Part shown: in pieces, positions 40,762 through 50,531 of the stretch
How positions within the stretch are numbered: position 1 is the first letter of the stretch
How the letters are laid out: each line of letters begins with the position of its first letter
From: Methanomicrobiales archaeon
GTDB lineage: Archaea > Halobacteriota > Methanomicrobia > Methanomicrobiales > Methanospirillaceae
Length of the DNA: 64,000 bases
Reading direction: 5' to 3'
Assembly (NCBI GenBank): GCA_022841205.1
Contig: JALHCK010000008.1
Span: 84,193 to 148,192 of the forward strand
The notes under the pieces: model-generated
What the model saw: the letters and a program-made list of their open reading frames with translations, nothing else
Told to the model about the DNA's origin: nothing
Database searches by the model: none
Made by a program: the position numbers and the translations under genes

Positions 40762-43700
40762 TTACGTTACCCGGATAGTTGTTGTTGTAGTCTTCCAAGT
40801 TGTGGAAAGTTTTCCGCTACAGTCGAGCCACTGTATGCCCAGTTGTACTTTATAGGAACCTGATTTCGCGTAATTGTGAAGTGGATTCTGCTCATTTGAT
40901 TGCGCCCCATCACCGAATGTCCACTTCCATCTTACTGCCATTGGCCCAGTGCTTGTATCTGTAAACTGGACAGGAATTACCCCATTGACTTTTGGCAGTG
41001 CATTGTAGGTATATTTTGGATACGGTGAACAGGAGCAACAAACATTTGGAGAGGGCTTATTGGTAAAGTCCTGGTTTGTGACATCCTCACATTCTGCTGT
41101 TACCAACCCTGGTGCGGAGACCTGCTGCCAGTTCGGTTTCAACAGCTCTGTCAGGGTGTACTGCCCGGGGGCGAGTCCGCAGAACTCATATTTCCCATCC
41201 AGACCCGTTTTTGTGCTGACAGTGTAAGATCCATTGGTCAGGGTAATGATCCATTCGGAAAGCGCGATACCGGTGCTCGTGCGCTTGTACCCGCTGATGC
41301 ACAATAACTCTGCGTTCTGGAAGTCAACGGTCGCATTGCTATCGGTGATGGTCACGCTCACGCACTGCGGGGTCAGGTTCGTCCACCCCGCCCGGGACTC
41401 TTCTCGTAATTGCCATACTCATCCGTGGTATCGTTGCCAACCACCCCAGCCTGGTCACTTACAGTTACCATCCACCCTTCAATCGGTTCGCCAATGCAGT
41501 TCGTTTTGGTCCCGTTGAGGCAGTAGGTCAGCAGTTCGTTCTCGAAATTGTTGCCCTCAGAGCTGTTGCATCCCAGGGTTACCGGCAGGCAGAGCGGGGT
41601 CACGTTCCGGTAGCCGGGTCTGACTGTCTCGCAGACTTCATACATGCCTGGTGACAGGCCGCAGAACGTGTAGGCACCGGTCGCGTCTGTCGTGGTGGTC
41701 AGTGTCGCGCCAGTACCGTCTTTCAGCGTGATAGTCCACCCACCCAGTTCCGCTCCTTCACAACCGATGATCTTCGTCCCGTTGATGCACAGTAACTCTT
41801 AGATTGGCTATCTGGCATTTTGGGCTAACATTCATCCAGCCTGTCTTGGAATCCTCGCAGACAGTGTAGTTACCCGGAGACAGGTTGCAGATTTTGTAAT
41901 AACCCGTTGCATTGGTAGTGGCGTTCCCAACCTCAACACTGGTTTCATTTATTATCCTGATTGTCCAGTCCGGTAATCCTTGAGAGGTACAGTTATCGAG
42001 CTTGTGGCCGTCAATGCAGAACTTATCTTCCGGACAACTTGAGACATTGACAGTAACATTATGGGACGGAAGAGGTACCTCGACAGGAACCCCACTTGAA
42101 TTGACATAGTTCACTTTCGCAGTCCCATTATTTACCGCGAGATTATTGCCAGCTAATGACGAACTGATATTGAAGGTAATATTGACCGTTTCGATGACGT
42201 TCAGTCGGTGGTTCTTGTTACCAACGTGCTGGGCAATATTCGTCCATACATAGGTATTGTTGGGGATATCAGTGGAGTTTGGCGGGATATTGAAGCTGCC
42301 CTGGTCAACTATGATGTAGGGCTCGAGCACCTCAGTTACATTGACGTAAGATGGCGAGGTGACGGAAACAACCTCGCTATAAACTCGATTAAAGATATAG
42401 GCGATATCTTCTGCAGTTGCCGCGAAGTAGTACGAACCTCCTGTCCCCTGTGCGATGTATGTTAAGATAGTGGGGTTCACATCGTTTCCCAGGCCAATCG
42501 TAATGATTTTGGTATTCAGGGAATTGGCCAGACTTATTTCATCGGCAAAACACCCCTGGGCATTGCAGCCGCGATTGAAATCCCCATCAGTCAGGAGAAT
42601 AATGGCCTTCGATGAATTGACATTCGGGCACCGGGGATTGTTCTGCATCATTTCAAGAGCCCGATCGAGTGCACACTCCCCACATGTATAACCACTGACC
42701 GGGAGGTTCAGGTTGATTGTTTGATTGGCTGCAGTGAAGTTATTTCCGAGGCCGGGTGGATACGGGGATGGTGGATACGTTGGGTCCTTGACGGCAGTAT
42801 TCCAGTTTATTATGCCCACCTGGTCCTTGCTGGCATTCATCTCGCCAATGAACTCTTTTGCACCGCTTAAACGCAGGTTCGTGGGATCACTGGTACTCAT
42901 ACTGCCGGAGTTGTCTATGGCAAAGATGACGTCCATGGGTACCGGCGAATGCGCACCACATTCGGGAATGCCGCACCCATAACCGGAAATGGATATGTTC
43001 ACCGTCGCGTTCTGCACTGCACAGGAGGATCCTGAGAGATTGATATCCTTCGGGCTGACCGTTTTATTGATCGTCAGGTTGCCTTCCGGGGGAGGCGGGG
43101 GAGGCGGGGGGCAGATGTTGTTGATGAACGTCTGGTTTGTAAAGGTTAAGTTCGTGGAGTTGAGCTGGATGGTCCGGTTCGGTGTTGTTGGCCACTGGGT
43201 CCAGCCCCCGGGCAGCGTCTCGTTCAACTGGTAATAATACAACGGCAAATCCTGAAAGATATAATAACCATTGGCAGCCGTGGTGCAGGTCCGCGAAATT
43301 CCGTTCGTCTGATTCGTCAGTGTTATCTGCCAATTGCCGATCGGGGTGCCGTTCGGATAGGTTTTGTATCCACTGATGCTCCCCTTTGGTTGATATTCGC
43401 GAAGCGCAACCAGTTGAGCGACCCAATTATCGGCAGTAGAGGTAGTAGCGGTCCGCGTCCCGGTAGGACCTGCTCCTACCGCCTGATCAGCCGCCTGGAT
43501 ATGCAAACTAGTGGTACCGCGATCCGCCCTGGAGGTCATACCCGGTGGGGTATTAATAGCTTCGTTTCTCCCGTCGCCGAAGAAACCGACCAGCATGGAG
43601 CCAGCTTCAGCTGTCACCCCCTGCGCGATCAAACTTTGCGAATTCCCCCCAGCACCGCTGTAATCGACTATTGGGTTTGTTGTGTCAACGCCGCGGTAAC

Positions 43701-44088
43701 TGACGATATTTCCGATGGCATACCGGGTTCCAGAAGAACCCCCACTAAAACTCCAGGTGTACGAAGTCGGTTCGCCGCTCGCCCAGACTCTATAGTAGAT
43801 AGCCTGCCCGATTTGGCCAGCACCGGTGCCGTAATTTGTTCGGTTCACCAGGGTCCATCCTGTTGGGGCGTTAATGGTAGGATTTGCACTACGGCCAGTG
43901 ACCGTTATCTGTGCAATAAGAACATCCCCGGCAGCACCTGTGGGCCTGTTGATTGCAAGGGAGAGAGAACCTGAACCACTTGCACTGCTCCATTGTGCAC
44001 CCTGATAAGTAATTGCAGCAGTAACCTGAGCGCTCAACAGAAAGAGGGCCACGATGACCCCGATAATGATAAACCTTTTAGATGACAT
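40762..44088 (-). pseudogene. Large VWA/SpaA-like/PKD surface protein, reading frame broken twice
   Basis: Three frames add up to one secreted protein of about 1,100 residues. From ATG 44088 (GGAGG upstream): signal peptide (FIIIGVIVALFLLSAQVTA), a beta-rich domain, SdrD/SpaA-like repeats, then a VWA domain with the MIDAS motif DNSGSMS (near 42910). More SpaA-like repeats follow (ELLCINGTK, TYCLNGTK, ELLCISGYK), and a C-terminal PKD domain (WKWTFGDGAQS). One extra A near 41800 shifts the frame after CQIANL. A second break near 41404 drops about 13 residues of a repeat between GNYE and EESRAGW and shifts it again. It is either a decayed gene or affected by errors in repetitive sequence. Confidence 0.75.
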
Positions 44089-44389
44089 GTTTCTCATCCT
44101 CCAAAGCGTTTTGCCTCTTGGATACCTTTTTAGCAGTATAGATGAAGGGAACGTTAATCCCACTGGTTAATATTCGTTACTCTTATTACATTCGGGACGC
44201 GCATGAAAGGGCAGGATTAGAGAGAGCAGTCTAAATCCGAGCCGGAATGCGCATTCGAGCGAGATCATCCGCTTGTAGGTACATTGGGTCTATTCGATTA
44301 TCCGCGGTTATTCAGAAATATCGGCGAGCTGCCGGGCAGGCGTGGTAACGTTCTGGAGGTGACCGGGAGCAGGACCTGATACGCGACTA
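44089..44389. promoter_or_regulatory. Upstream region of the surface-protein gene, up to the IS element
   Basis: About 300 bases between the surface-protein start and the insertion sequence. It contains the GGAGG of the surface protein and should contain its promoter. AT-rich ATTAACCAGT/TTAATATTCG near 44155-44175 is the only candidate. No gene is seen. Confidence 0.35.
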
Positions 44390-44435
44390 TAGATAAGAAC
44401 TCAACTATTTATACTTAAACAGATCATCTTTTCTC

Positions 44436-44933
44436 ATGACTAAACCCGAACAGATCCAGATCCAGAAGCATCTATCCATCGATGATCTGGATCAGCGGAT
44501 CAAATCTCTCGAAAGGGATACGAGGGTGCTCAAGAGATTATACTTCATCAAGTTCCGGTACCAGGGGGATAGTGTTGAGAAGGCAAGCGAGCGAGTAGGA
44601 GTCACTCGGATGGTGGGATATTACTGGCAGGAACGATGGAATGAATCGAGCTACGAGGGCCTTATCCCCAGGTTTGCTGGGGGAAGACCTTCAAAGCTCA
44701 CCCCAGAACAGAAAGATCGGCTCCTCAAGCTCCTCCAGGAAAGGGAGCATTGGATCACTGAAGAAGTGCGAAATCTTATCCATAAGGAGTTCGGGATTGA
44801 GTACACACTGAAACAGGTTCGGATAATCCTGAAGAAGTTCGGCATGCGGTACGCGAAACCCTTCCCTCATGATCATCGCCGCCCTCCGAATGCAGAGGAT
44901 CTCCTAAAAAAAACTCCCTCTGATAACGGGTGA
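44436..44933 (+). CDS. IS630 transposase, N-terminal frame
   Basis: 165 residues with a helix-turn-helix region (EKASERVGVTRMVGYYWQER, near residues 49-68) and a second winged helix (LTPEQKDRLLKLLQ...IHKEFGIEYTLKQVRIIL) for binding the inverted repeats. It ends soon after an 8-A run (44906-44913). Reading seven A residues instead of eight would join it in frame to the catalytic half. So the enzyme may be made by transcriptional slippage or +1 frameshifting at this run, or the gene may be mutated. Confidence 0.85.
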   Translation: MTKPEQIQIQKHLSIDDLDQRIKSLERDTRVLKRLYFIKFRYQGDSVEKASERVGVTRMVGYYWQERWNESSYEGLIPRFAGGRPSKLTPEQKDRLLKLLQEREHWITEEVRNLIHKEFGIEYTLKQVRIILKKFGMRYAKPFPHDHRRPPNAEDLLKKTPSDNG

Positions 44934-44937
44934 TACA

Positions 44938-45465
44938 GTGATCGGGTTCCTGGATGAGACCTCTCCCCAGACCACGGCAAACAGCCAGAGGCTCTGGTCC
45001 TTCACAAGACCGGTCATCACGAAGAACACGACCAAGCTTCGAGCGAACACCTTCGGGTTCTATGCACTCAACGGGACCTCGGTAATCGACTTCCGAGAGC
45101 ACTCCCGGAAGGAGGATATCTGTGCCTTTCTCTGCCGGATCCGGGAAGAGAATCCTGGAAAGAACCTCCTGATCATCCTGGACAATTTCCGGTCACATCA
45201 TGCGACTGAAACTGTGGAGTTTGCCCTGAAAGAGCACATCGAACTGGTTTATCTTCCACCGTACTCGCCTGACCTCAATCCACTAGAATACATATGGAAA
45301 AGTATCAAACGAATCGTATCGGCAACGTTCATTCAGGATCTGGATCACTTCAAGGAGATCATCGAATCATCCTTCAAGCAATGCGCTGTCCGTCTAGGGT
45401 ATGCAAGAAAATGGATCGAGAAGTTCCTGAGTGAAGATATTAAGTATAATCTAATAGGTTCTTAA
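44938..45465 (+). CDS. IS630 transposase, catalytic frame
   Basis: 175 residues holding the DDE catalytic core: first Asp in IGFLDETS (residue 6), second in LLIILDNFRSHH, and the third acidic residue in YSPDLNPLEYIWKSIKR, the signature of IS630. The apparent ATG start at 44938 removes little, since the frame runs back to the A-run at 44906 and begins LPLITGDTVIGF. The stop lies within the right inverted repeat. Normally expressed as one protein with the first frame. Confidence 0.88.
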   Translation: MIGFLDETSPQTTANSQRLWSFTRPVITKNTTKLRANTFGFYALNGTSVIDFREHSRKEDICAFLCRIREENPGKNLLIILDNFRSHHATETVEFALKEHIELVYLPPYSPDLNPLEYIWKSIKRIVSATFIQDLDHFKEIIESSFKQCAVRLGYARKWIEKFLSEDIKYNLIGS

Positions 45466-45640
45466 CTATAAATTCACGAGTATATACAATCGTTTGCCAT
45501 CCGTCCCCGGACCTCGAACATTGAATTTTACGATGGATTTGATGTGGTTAGGGCTCCAATCAGTCGCCCCGCCTTGCACGAGGTTCCGGGAAGATCGGGC
45601 AGAATAGCTGTTCCGGATGGATATGGTTTCTTCCGGATTC

Positions 45641-46150
45641 CTATTGATTAGACGGTTTCAATTGTAACACAACAAATTCTGCTACTCGCCTCACATACGG
45701 ATTTTCATCACCTGACAGAGAGGCTATCCTTTCCATCGCCTCATCCGCACCGATTTCACCTAATGCTTTTACGGCCATATACCGTACATGGTCCTTTTCA
45801 TCCGACAACAACCCGACCAGCGGGCCAACTGCTCTCTTGTCCTCCATCATTCCCAGTGCCTCGGCAGCACGGTACCGGACCTTCCAGTCAGGATCGATGA
45901 GCAGTTCGATCAATCGCACAGACACAGGTTCCCCGATCCCGGCCAGGGCAAAGGTAGCCTGGGCCCTGACCGCTTTTTCGGGATCGCGGAGGGCCCTGAT
46001 AAAGAGTTCAGCACAGGCGGGGTTTCCGGTCATCGAGAGAAGGTAGATAGCATGTTTCCGGGTCAGCGGATCTTCAGCTGTCAGGGCCCTGCCAGCCAGG
46101 CCTTTCACTGCCTCTCCCACCAGCAAATCGGTATCCAGCTGATGATTCAT
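45641..46150 (-). CDS. HEAT-repeat protein
   Basis: A 169-residue all-helical protein of about four or five HEAT/PBS-lyase-like repeats. They recur about every 31 residues with the pattern DP...VR..A..AL..IG (DPEKAVRAQATFALAGIG, DPDWKVRYRAAEALGMM, EKDHVRYMAVKALGEIG). Such repeats bind proteins; in phycobilin-lyase relatives they bind tetrapyrrole. No enzyme domain is attached. Located just right of the insertion sequence; partner unknown. Confidence 0.8.
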   Translation of the reverse strand: MNHQLDTDLLVGEAVKGLAGRALTAEDPLTRKHAIYLLSMTGNPACAELFIRALRDPEKAVRAQATFALAGIGEPVSVRLIELLIDPDWKVRYRAAEALGMMEDKRAVGPLVGLLSDEKDHVRYMAVKALGEIGADEAMERIASLSGDENPYVRRVAEFVVLQLKPSNQ

Positions 46151-46701
46151 GTTCTGGAGATTCGATCCGGGGATCGATAAAACAGGATGATCTGTTCAGG
46201 ACTGCTTCACTCCGGATTCGATCGAAAGCAGCCTGGTCGGGACGGGGATGAGGACTGCCCCAACAGCAGGCGGGATGATCGCGAATAAAACATGAAAAAT
46301 CCTGAGCTGATGACGGTGCCTCTATTCCTGACACCAGAGATCGGAAACCAGCCGGACCGGATCCACCCTTTCACCCATAGCACCATATCCCGCCTTCATC
46401 CTGCCGACAACTGGTTATGTATAGCAAAAATTAGTTCATGACATTTAAAATGGTCGTATCGGTCCTTCTTTGGCTTATAGGATAATTGGTGAGACTTTTA
46501 AAATGAATAGGCCTTATTATGGATTAATTAGAGGGGGATCGTCTCCCGCCATACTCTGAAATCAGCATCGTTCATCTAAGGAGATACGTTACCCGGATGT
46601 CGCTGATAGTCACCTGTATACGTAGCCCACAGCAGACGGCTATCATAGTGCTGGTGCAGAGGATTTCCATCAGGCATACTTTTAATACTTCATAATTTAT
46701 C
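46151..46701. other. Gene-free stretch between two divergent HEAT-repeat genes
   Basis: About 550 bases with no convincing gene. The right half (from about 46420) is AT-rich with TTTAAAATG motifs near 46447 and 46498, and TTTTAATAC near 46681, which may be the TATA box of the second HEAT-repeat gene. The left half has ordinary composition. No RNA gene or repeat was recognised. Confidence 0.4.
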
Positions 46702-47046
46702 ATGCACAATGCTAGCATGCATCAGGGGCCGAGGGTTCCGGGTATGGCACACCACGATATTGAAAGTCTGCCGATGGAAGATTTGTTGAAGCTTCTCCAT
46801 CACCAGGAGATCGAGCTACGGTGGAGAGCAGCGAGTGCATTGGGAAGCTGCGGGAGAGAGGCGGTAAATCCACTGCTTTTAAGATTGTATGATGATGACC
46901 ACAATGTGAGGATGCTCTCCATCTGGTCTCTTGGTAGAATTGGGGATAAACGTGCTATCGGGCCGATATCCAGGTCACTTCATGACGCTGATACTATGAT
47001 TCAGATCGCATGCGAAGGCGCTTTGAGCCGCCTTGAGAGATCTTAA
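46702..47046 (+). CDS. Small HEAT-repeat protein
   Basis: A 114-residue protein, at least half of it two to three HEAT repeats (EIELRWRAASALGSCG, DHNVRMLSIWSLGRIGDKR). It resembles the repeat protein 0.6 kb upstream on the other strand, so the two may share ancestry or partners. No Shine-Dalgarno sequence is seen before ATG 46702; an AT-rich box about 20 bases upstream suggests a leaderless transcript or a downstream ATG (46717 or 46744). Confidence 0.65.
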   Translation: MHNASMHQGPRVPGMAHHDIESLPMEDLLKLLHHQEIELRWRAASALGSCGREAVNPLLLRLYDDDHNVRMLSIWSLGRIGDKRAIGPISRSLHDADTMIQIACEGALSRLERS

Positions 47047-47079
47047 AAAAGATTGGATTTTTCAGATTCCGATCGTATT

Positions 47080-48036
47080 TTACACATTACAACCGGCACT
47101 CGGTGAAATCCTGGACTGATAGTTCATCTGGTAGTCGAACAGGTTAATACTGCCCTTCATATTCCGGAACTCTGAAATCTCAAGGTTCTGCATCAGGTCC
47201 TTTCCTGGCGCAATCGCCTGGGGATTTCTGCAATCGAAGTCGGAATCTTTCTCAGTGATTTTGAGATACGTTGAAACAGTGCCAAGAGACGGCTTCCCAG
47301 GGTTCATCTCGGTAACCTGGACCCTATACTTGGCCAGAGCCGGTCCATCAACCGATGGGATGGGTGGGAAAACATCGGAATCGCCGACTCTGTTGACATT
47401 CCTGACGCCCCCTGCAATGTAAGCAGCAACCCTGCTCACGTCCAGGTTGCTCCCAGTTTCAATCATGCTGCAGGATGCAGGGATAAAACCACAATCATCG
47501 CAGCAGGTAAACGGACAAACAGACAGTGCTGCCGGGAAACAGGTTCCCACATTGTACATTGTCAGGTCTTCTGAAGAGAGCAGGCTTCCTGAATCGATCC
47601 CGGTAAACGTGATCTGGCGTTCATTCCAGACGTTGTACTGGGCACCCAGGAGTGGTTCTGTATCAACCTCACTGGTCTTCCGGTACGAAATGACCCCCAT
47701 GTTCGCATTGGTTTTTTCAGAGTAAGTGACATGCGACTGGACTTCACCATCTTTGTTCAATGGCGGTTCTTCCCCGAGAACCCAGATGAAATCCCACTCA
47801 TCATCAGGATTGGTTACTGCAAACAAGTTAGCATTGAGGACTTCACTTGAAAGTGACCAGGAAAGCTTACTGTCTTGTGACATGCCTCCGACACCATCAA
47901 CAGATGTGACTATCCGCAAGTTCTGGATCTCATCCGGCGATGGGGGCAGGACGGAAGCAGATGCCGGAATGATCAGCAGGATTGAAAGAACCATGATACC
48001 TGTGAATACGAAAACCGATTTAGTGTTTTTTACCAA
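47080..48036 (-). CDS. Secreted protein related to the 60-64 kb tandem family
   Basis: About 318 residues. The signal peptide follows a TTG start at 48036 (GGTGGTGATG upstream): VFVFTGIMVLSILLIIPASA. An in-frame ATG at 48087 is less likely. The middle (QYNVWNERQITFTGIDSGSL, then CPFTCCDDCG and CSMIETGSNLDVSRVA) and end (YRVQVTEMNPGKPSLGTVST) line up with the proteins encoded at 60-64 kb. That family has no name I know. It is presumably exported; eight or more cysteines could form disulfides. The role is unknown. Confidence 0.7.
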   Translation of the reverse strand: MVKNTKSVFVFTGIMVLSILLIIPASASVLPPSPDEIQNLRIVTSVDGVGGMSQDSKLSWSLSSEVLNANLFAVTNPDDEWDFIWVLGEEPPLNKDGEVQSHVTYSEKTNANMGVISYRKTSEVDTEPLLGAQYNVWNERQITFTGIDSGSLLSSEDLTMYNVGTCFPAALSVCPFTCCDDCGFIPASCSMIETGSNLDVSRVAAYIAGGVRNVNRVGDSDVFPPIPSVDGPALAKYRVQVTEMNPGKPSLGTVSTYLKITEKDSDFDCRNPQAIAPGKDLMQNLEISEFRNMKGSINLFDYQMNYQSRISPSAGCNV

Positions 48037-48167
48037 AAATTCATCACCACCATTCCTTGAATGGGGGAATTTATGCCAATACTGCACTTAAAGATATCCT
48101 TTTGTATTAATATTCGTCTGAAGTGAGAAGATTCACCATAGAATGGACATGGTGTGATAATAAGTAA

Positions 48168-48240
48168 CGCCCAGGTCGGAATTCGAATCCGAGTCGTCGG
48201 CGTGACAGGCCGACATGATAGGCCACTACACTACCTGGGC
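48168..48240 (-). tRNA. tRNA-Asp (GTC anticodon)
   Basis: A 73-nt cloverleaf on the minus strand. Acceptor GCCCAGG/CCTGGGC with discriminator G, anticodon stem TCGGC/GCCGA around CTGTCAC giving GTC, and T loop TTCGAAT. It lies 14 bases downstream of tRNA-Tyr on the same strand and is probably co-transcribed with it. Confidence 0.95.
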
Positions 48241-48254
48241 ATTGCTGCAAGTGG

Positions 48255-48360
48255 TCCCGCCTCCCGGATTCGAACCGGGGACATCGCGGTAGCTGCGCAA
48301 TTGCCTGATGCGGCAAATCATACTACAGCCGCGCACTCTACCAAGCTGAGTTAAGGCGGG
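48255..48360 (-). tRNA. tRNA-Tyr (GTA anticodon) with intron
   Basis: A 106-nt gene on the minus strand. Exon 1 is 48323-48360 and exon 2 is 48255-48290, together a 74-nt cloverleaf. Acceptor CCCGCCT/AGGCGGG, discriminator A, anticodon stem CGCGG/CCGCG, anticodon GTA. The intron of about 32 nt (48291-48322) lies after position 37, the usual archaeal site. It folds with TTGCC/GGCAA, and GCTG/CAGC could form the central helix of a bulge-helix-bulge for the splicing endonuclease. Confidence 0.93.
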
Positions 48361-48485
48361 ATTTGCGCTCATTACATAGGGATAATAATACTATTAAACG
48401 TATCGGTACGAAATGCCGGAAAGCGCTCATCGGTCACCATTTTATAATATGAGCGCGAATCTTAAGTGCATGACTCGCACACCAG

Positions 48486-50024
48486 ATGCGGGGGATTGTT
48501 TTCTTCACCGATAGCCAGGCAAAGTCATCCGTAACTGTTTTTGACACCACCCTGAGAGACGGTGAGCAGACTCCCGGTGTATCATTCACCTTTGAACAGA
48601 AACTCGAAATCGCCCGCCAGCTCTCACTGCTGGGCGTCCATGCCATTGAAGCGGGTTTTCCTGCCTCATCACAGGGCGAACGGGAAACGGTGAAGGCCAT
48701 CGCAGGGCTCGATCTTGATTCAGTCATCTGCGGACTGGCCCGCTCGAGGAACGAGGATGTTGATGCCTGCCTCGATTGCAGGGTTGACATGGTGCATGTC
48801 TTCATCCCGACATCAGAGGTACAGCGGGTTCACACCATCAGGAAGACTCCAGAGGAAGTCCTCGCCATAACCGGGGAGATCGTATCCTATGTCCGGGATC
48901 ACTGCGACCTCTGCATGTTCTCCGCCATGGATGCAACCCGCACCGAGACGGGATACCTGATCGATGTCTTCCGTACGGCGGCAGATGCAGGCGCAACCGT
49001 CATCAACGTTCCAGATACCGTTGGCGTCTATACCCCGACTGCGATGAAGAAACTCATCTCCCGGATCGTATCCGAAGTGGACTGTCCCGTGGATGTGCAC
49101 TGCCATAACGACTTCGGCCTCGCCGTGGCCAATACCACCACGGCGGTGGAGGCCGGCGCATCGCAGGTCCAGGTAACTGTGAACGGGCTCGGGGAGCGGG
49201 CAGGCAATGCCGATATTTCCCAGACGGTTATGATCCTCGAATCCATCTACGGCGTGAAAACCGGCATCAGGACCGGGCACCTCTTCGAGACATCCCGGCT
49301 GATTTCGCGATACTCGGGCGTTCCCATCCCAATCACCCAGCCGGTTATTGGCGACAATGCCTTCTCTCACGAGAGCGGTATCCACTCTCACGGCGTTATC
49401 GCCTGCTCTTCCACCTTCGAGCCCGGCATCATGACCCCGGAGATGGTCGGTCACCGGAGAAAGCTTACGCTCGGCAAACATGTCGGAAGGCACGCCGTGC
49501 GCCAGATGCTGGCCGATGTCCATCTCAACCCGAGTGAATCCCAGCTCGACCGGATTGTCGAAAAGATCAAGTTCATCTCGACGAAGGGTAAGAAGGTGAC
49601 CGATGCCGACCTGTATGAAGTCGCTGAGAGCGTGATGGGCGTCGGCAATGGAACCCGGGCAATCGAGCTTCAGGATATCGCCATCATGACCGGGAACCAC
49701 GTGATTCCCACAGCGAGCGTGAAAGCCCTCTACTATGGGAAAGAACAGGTCTCGAGCAGTACCGGGAACGGTCCCGTCGACGCGGCGCTCCGTGCAATCC
49801 TGGGCATCGTCCCGGCACGGGTACACCTCAGGGAGTTCAACATCGAGGCCATCTCCGGCGGCTCAGATGCCATCGGCCACGTGAACATCTCGGTTGAAGA
49901 TGAACAGGGCCGCATCTTCTCGGCAAGTGGGTCTGGAGATGATATCGTGCTCGCATCTACCGAGGCGATGATCAATGCTTTAAACCTCCTGCAGCGGATC
50001 AGTCCGGCAGAGAAAACCGAATAA
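48486..50024 (+). CDS. leuA: 2-isopropylmalate synthase (LeuA family)
   Basis: A 512-residue member of the 2-isopropylmalate/homocitrate/citramalate synthase family. It condenses acetyl-CoA with a 2-oxo acid, here most likely 2-oxoisovalerate for leucine. Motifs: FDTTLRDGEQTPGVSF near 19-34, VHCHNDFGLAVANT near 200-213, GLGERAGNADI, and HESGIHSHGV. The C-terminal 130 residues are the LeuA regulatory domain for leucine feedback. EAGFP and ICGLAR fit LeuA better than CimA, but the substrate is not certain. TTTATAAT 40 bases upstream and no Shine-Dalgarno point to a very short leader. Confidence 0.85.
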   Translation: MRGIVFFTDSQAKSSVTVFDTTLRDGEQTPGVSFTFEQKLEIARQLSLLGVHAIEAGFPASSQGERETVKAIAGLDLDSVICGLARSRNEDVDACLDCRVDMVHVFIPTSEVQRVHTIRKTPEEVLAITGEIVSYVRDHCDLCMFSAMDATRTETGYLIDVFRTAADAGATVINVPDTVGVYTPTAMKKLISRIVSEVDCPVDVHCHNDFGLAVANTTTAVEAGASQVQVTVNGLGERAGNADISQTVMILESIYGVKTGIRTGHLFETSRLISRYSGVPIPITQPVIGDNAFSHESGIHSHGVIACSSTFEPGIMTPEMVGHRRKLTLGKHVGRHAVRQMLADVHLNPSESQLDRIVEKIKFISTKGKKVTDADLYEVAESVMGVGNGTRAIELQDIAIMTGNHVIPTASVKALYYGKEQVSSSTGNGPVDAALRAILGIVPARVHLREFNIEAISGGSDAIGHVNISVEDEQGRIFSASGSGDDIVLASTEAMINALNLLQRISPAEKTE

Positions 50025-50084
50025 TTTTTTATACGATTTTATATGAAACGCCAATGATACCTTTTGGTCACATGCCTTCCGGGT

Positions 50085-50106
50085 GAAAACCGCGGATGCG
50101 GTTTTC
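50085..50106. terminator. Hairpin between leuA and pfdB
   Basis: GAAAACCGC/GCGGTTTTC, a perfect 9-bp stem with a GGAT loop, ends in four T residues before the final C. A second small stem GCCGG/CCGGC follows at 50109-50125. The genes on both sides converge here, so it could serve either strand. Confidence 0.55.
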
Positions 50107-50168
50107 GTGCCGGAATGCCACCGGCATCTGCATCCTTTTTGCCCGTGTCCCTGAATTCATGTCATTTT

Positions 50169-50531
50169 TCAGGAGGCGCCCTGGGCTTTCCCTTCAAGCG
50201 CCTGCTTGATCTGAGACTGGAGCTGCTCGAATTTTCCTGAGAGCATTCCCTCCTGTTTCTCGAGGGACTTGATCCGGAGCTCGAGCGTCTCGATCTTATC
50301 GGTCAGGTTCTTGAGCACGTCCTCCTTTTTCTTCTCCATCATGACCGTGCCCACGCTCATGAAGACCGGGGCGTCGTCCGGTACATCGTGGAGTTCCTCT
50401 GTGGCCCGCTTCGCCTCGCGGACAGCCATTTCATACTGTGCCTTCTGGGCAGCGATGGTCTGCATCTGCTGCTGCATCTGCTGCAGCATGGCAATCTGGT
50501 TCTGGACTTTGGGTGACAGTGCACTGCTCAT
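50169..50531 (-). CDS. pfdB: Prefoldin beta subunit
   Basis: A 120-residue coiled-coil chaperone subunit. The N-terminal helix (VQNQIAMLQQMQQQMQTIAA) and C-terminal helix (KIETLELRIKSLEKQEGMLS) flank a short beta hairpin (VFMSVGTVMMEKKK). Four beta and two alpha subunits form the jellyfish-shaped hexamer that delivers unfolded proteins to the thermosome. ATG 50531 has AAGGAGATAA at good spacing and overlaps the end of pcc1. Confidence 0.93.
   Translation of the reverse strand: MSSALSPKVQNQIAMLQQMQQQMQTIAAQKAQYEMAVREAKRATEELHDVPDDAPVFMSVGTVMMEKKKEDVLKNLTDKIETLELRIKSLEKQEGMLSGKFEQLQSQIKQALEGKAQGAS

Larger units (their letters stand above)
44390..45468 (+). mobile_element. IS630/Tc1-type insertion sequence, complete
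   Basis: About 1,079 bp, bounded by imperfect inverted repeats of roughly 30 bp. The left end reads TAGATAAGAAC...TATACTTAA and the right end, on the opposite strand, TAGTTAAGAAC...TATACTTAA. Both ends are flanked by TA (44388-44389 and 45469-45470), the target duplication typical of IS630/Tc1/mariner elements. It carries a two-frame transposase. Both ends and the DDE residues are intact, so it could be recently active. Confidence 0.88.

Noticed and set aside
44906..44945. Stop-codon readthrough (Pyl/Sec) joining the IS630 frames
   Set aside because: The two halves are in different frames, so readthrough of the TGA could not join them.
48813..49826. 337-codon open frame antisense to leuA
   Set aside because: leuA is unmistakable on the other strand, and the antisense translation has no domain pattern.
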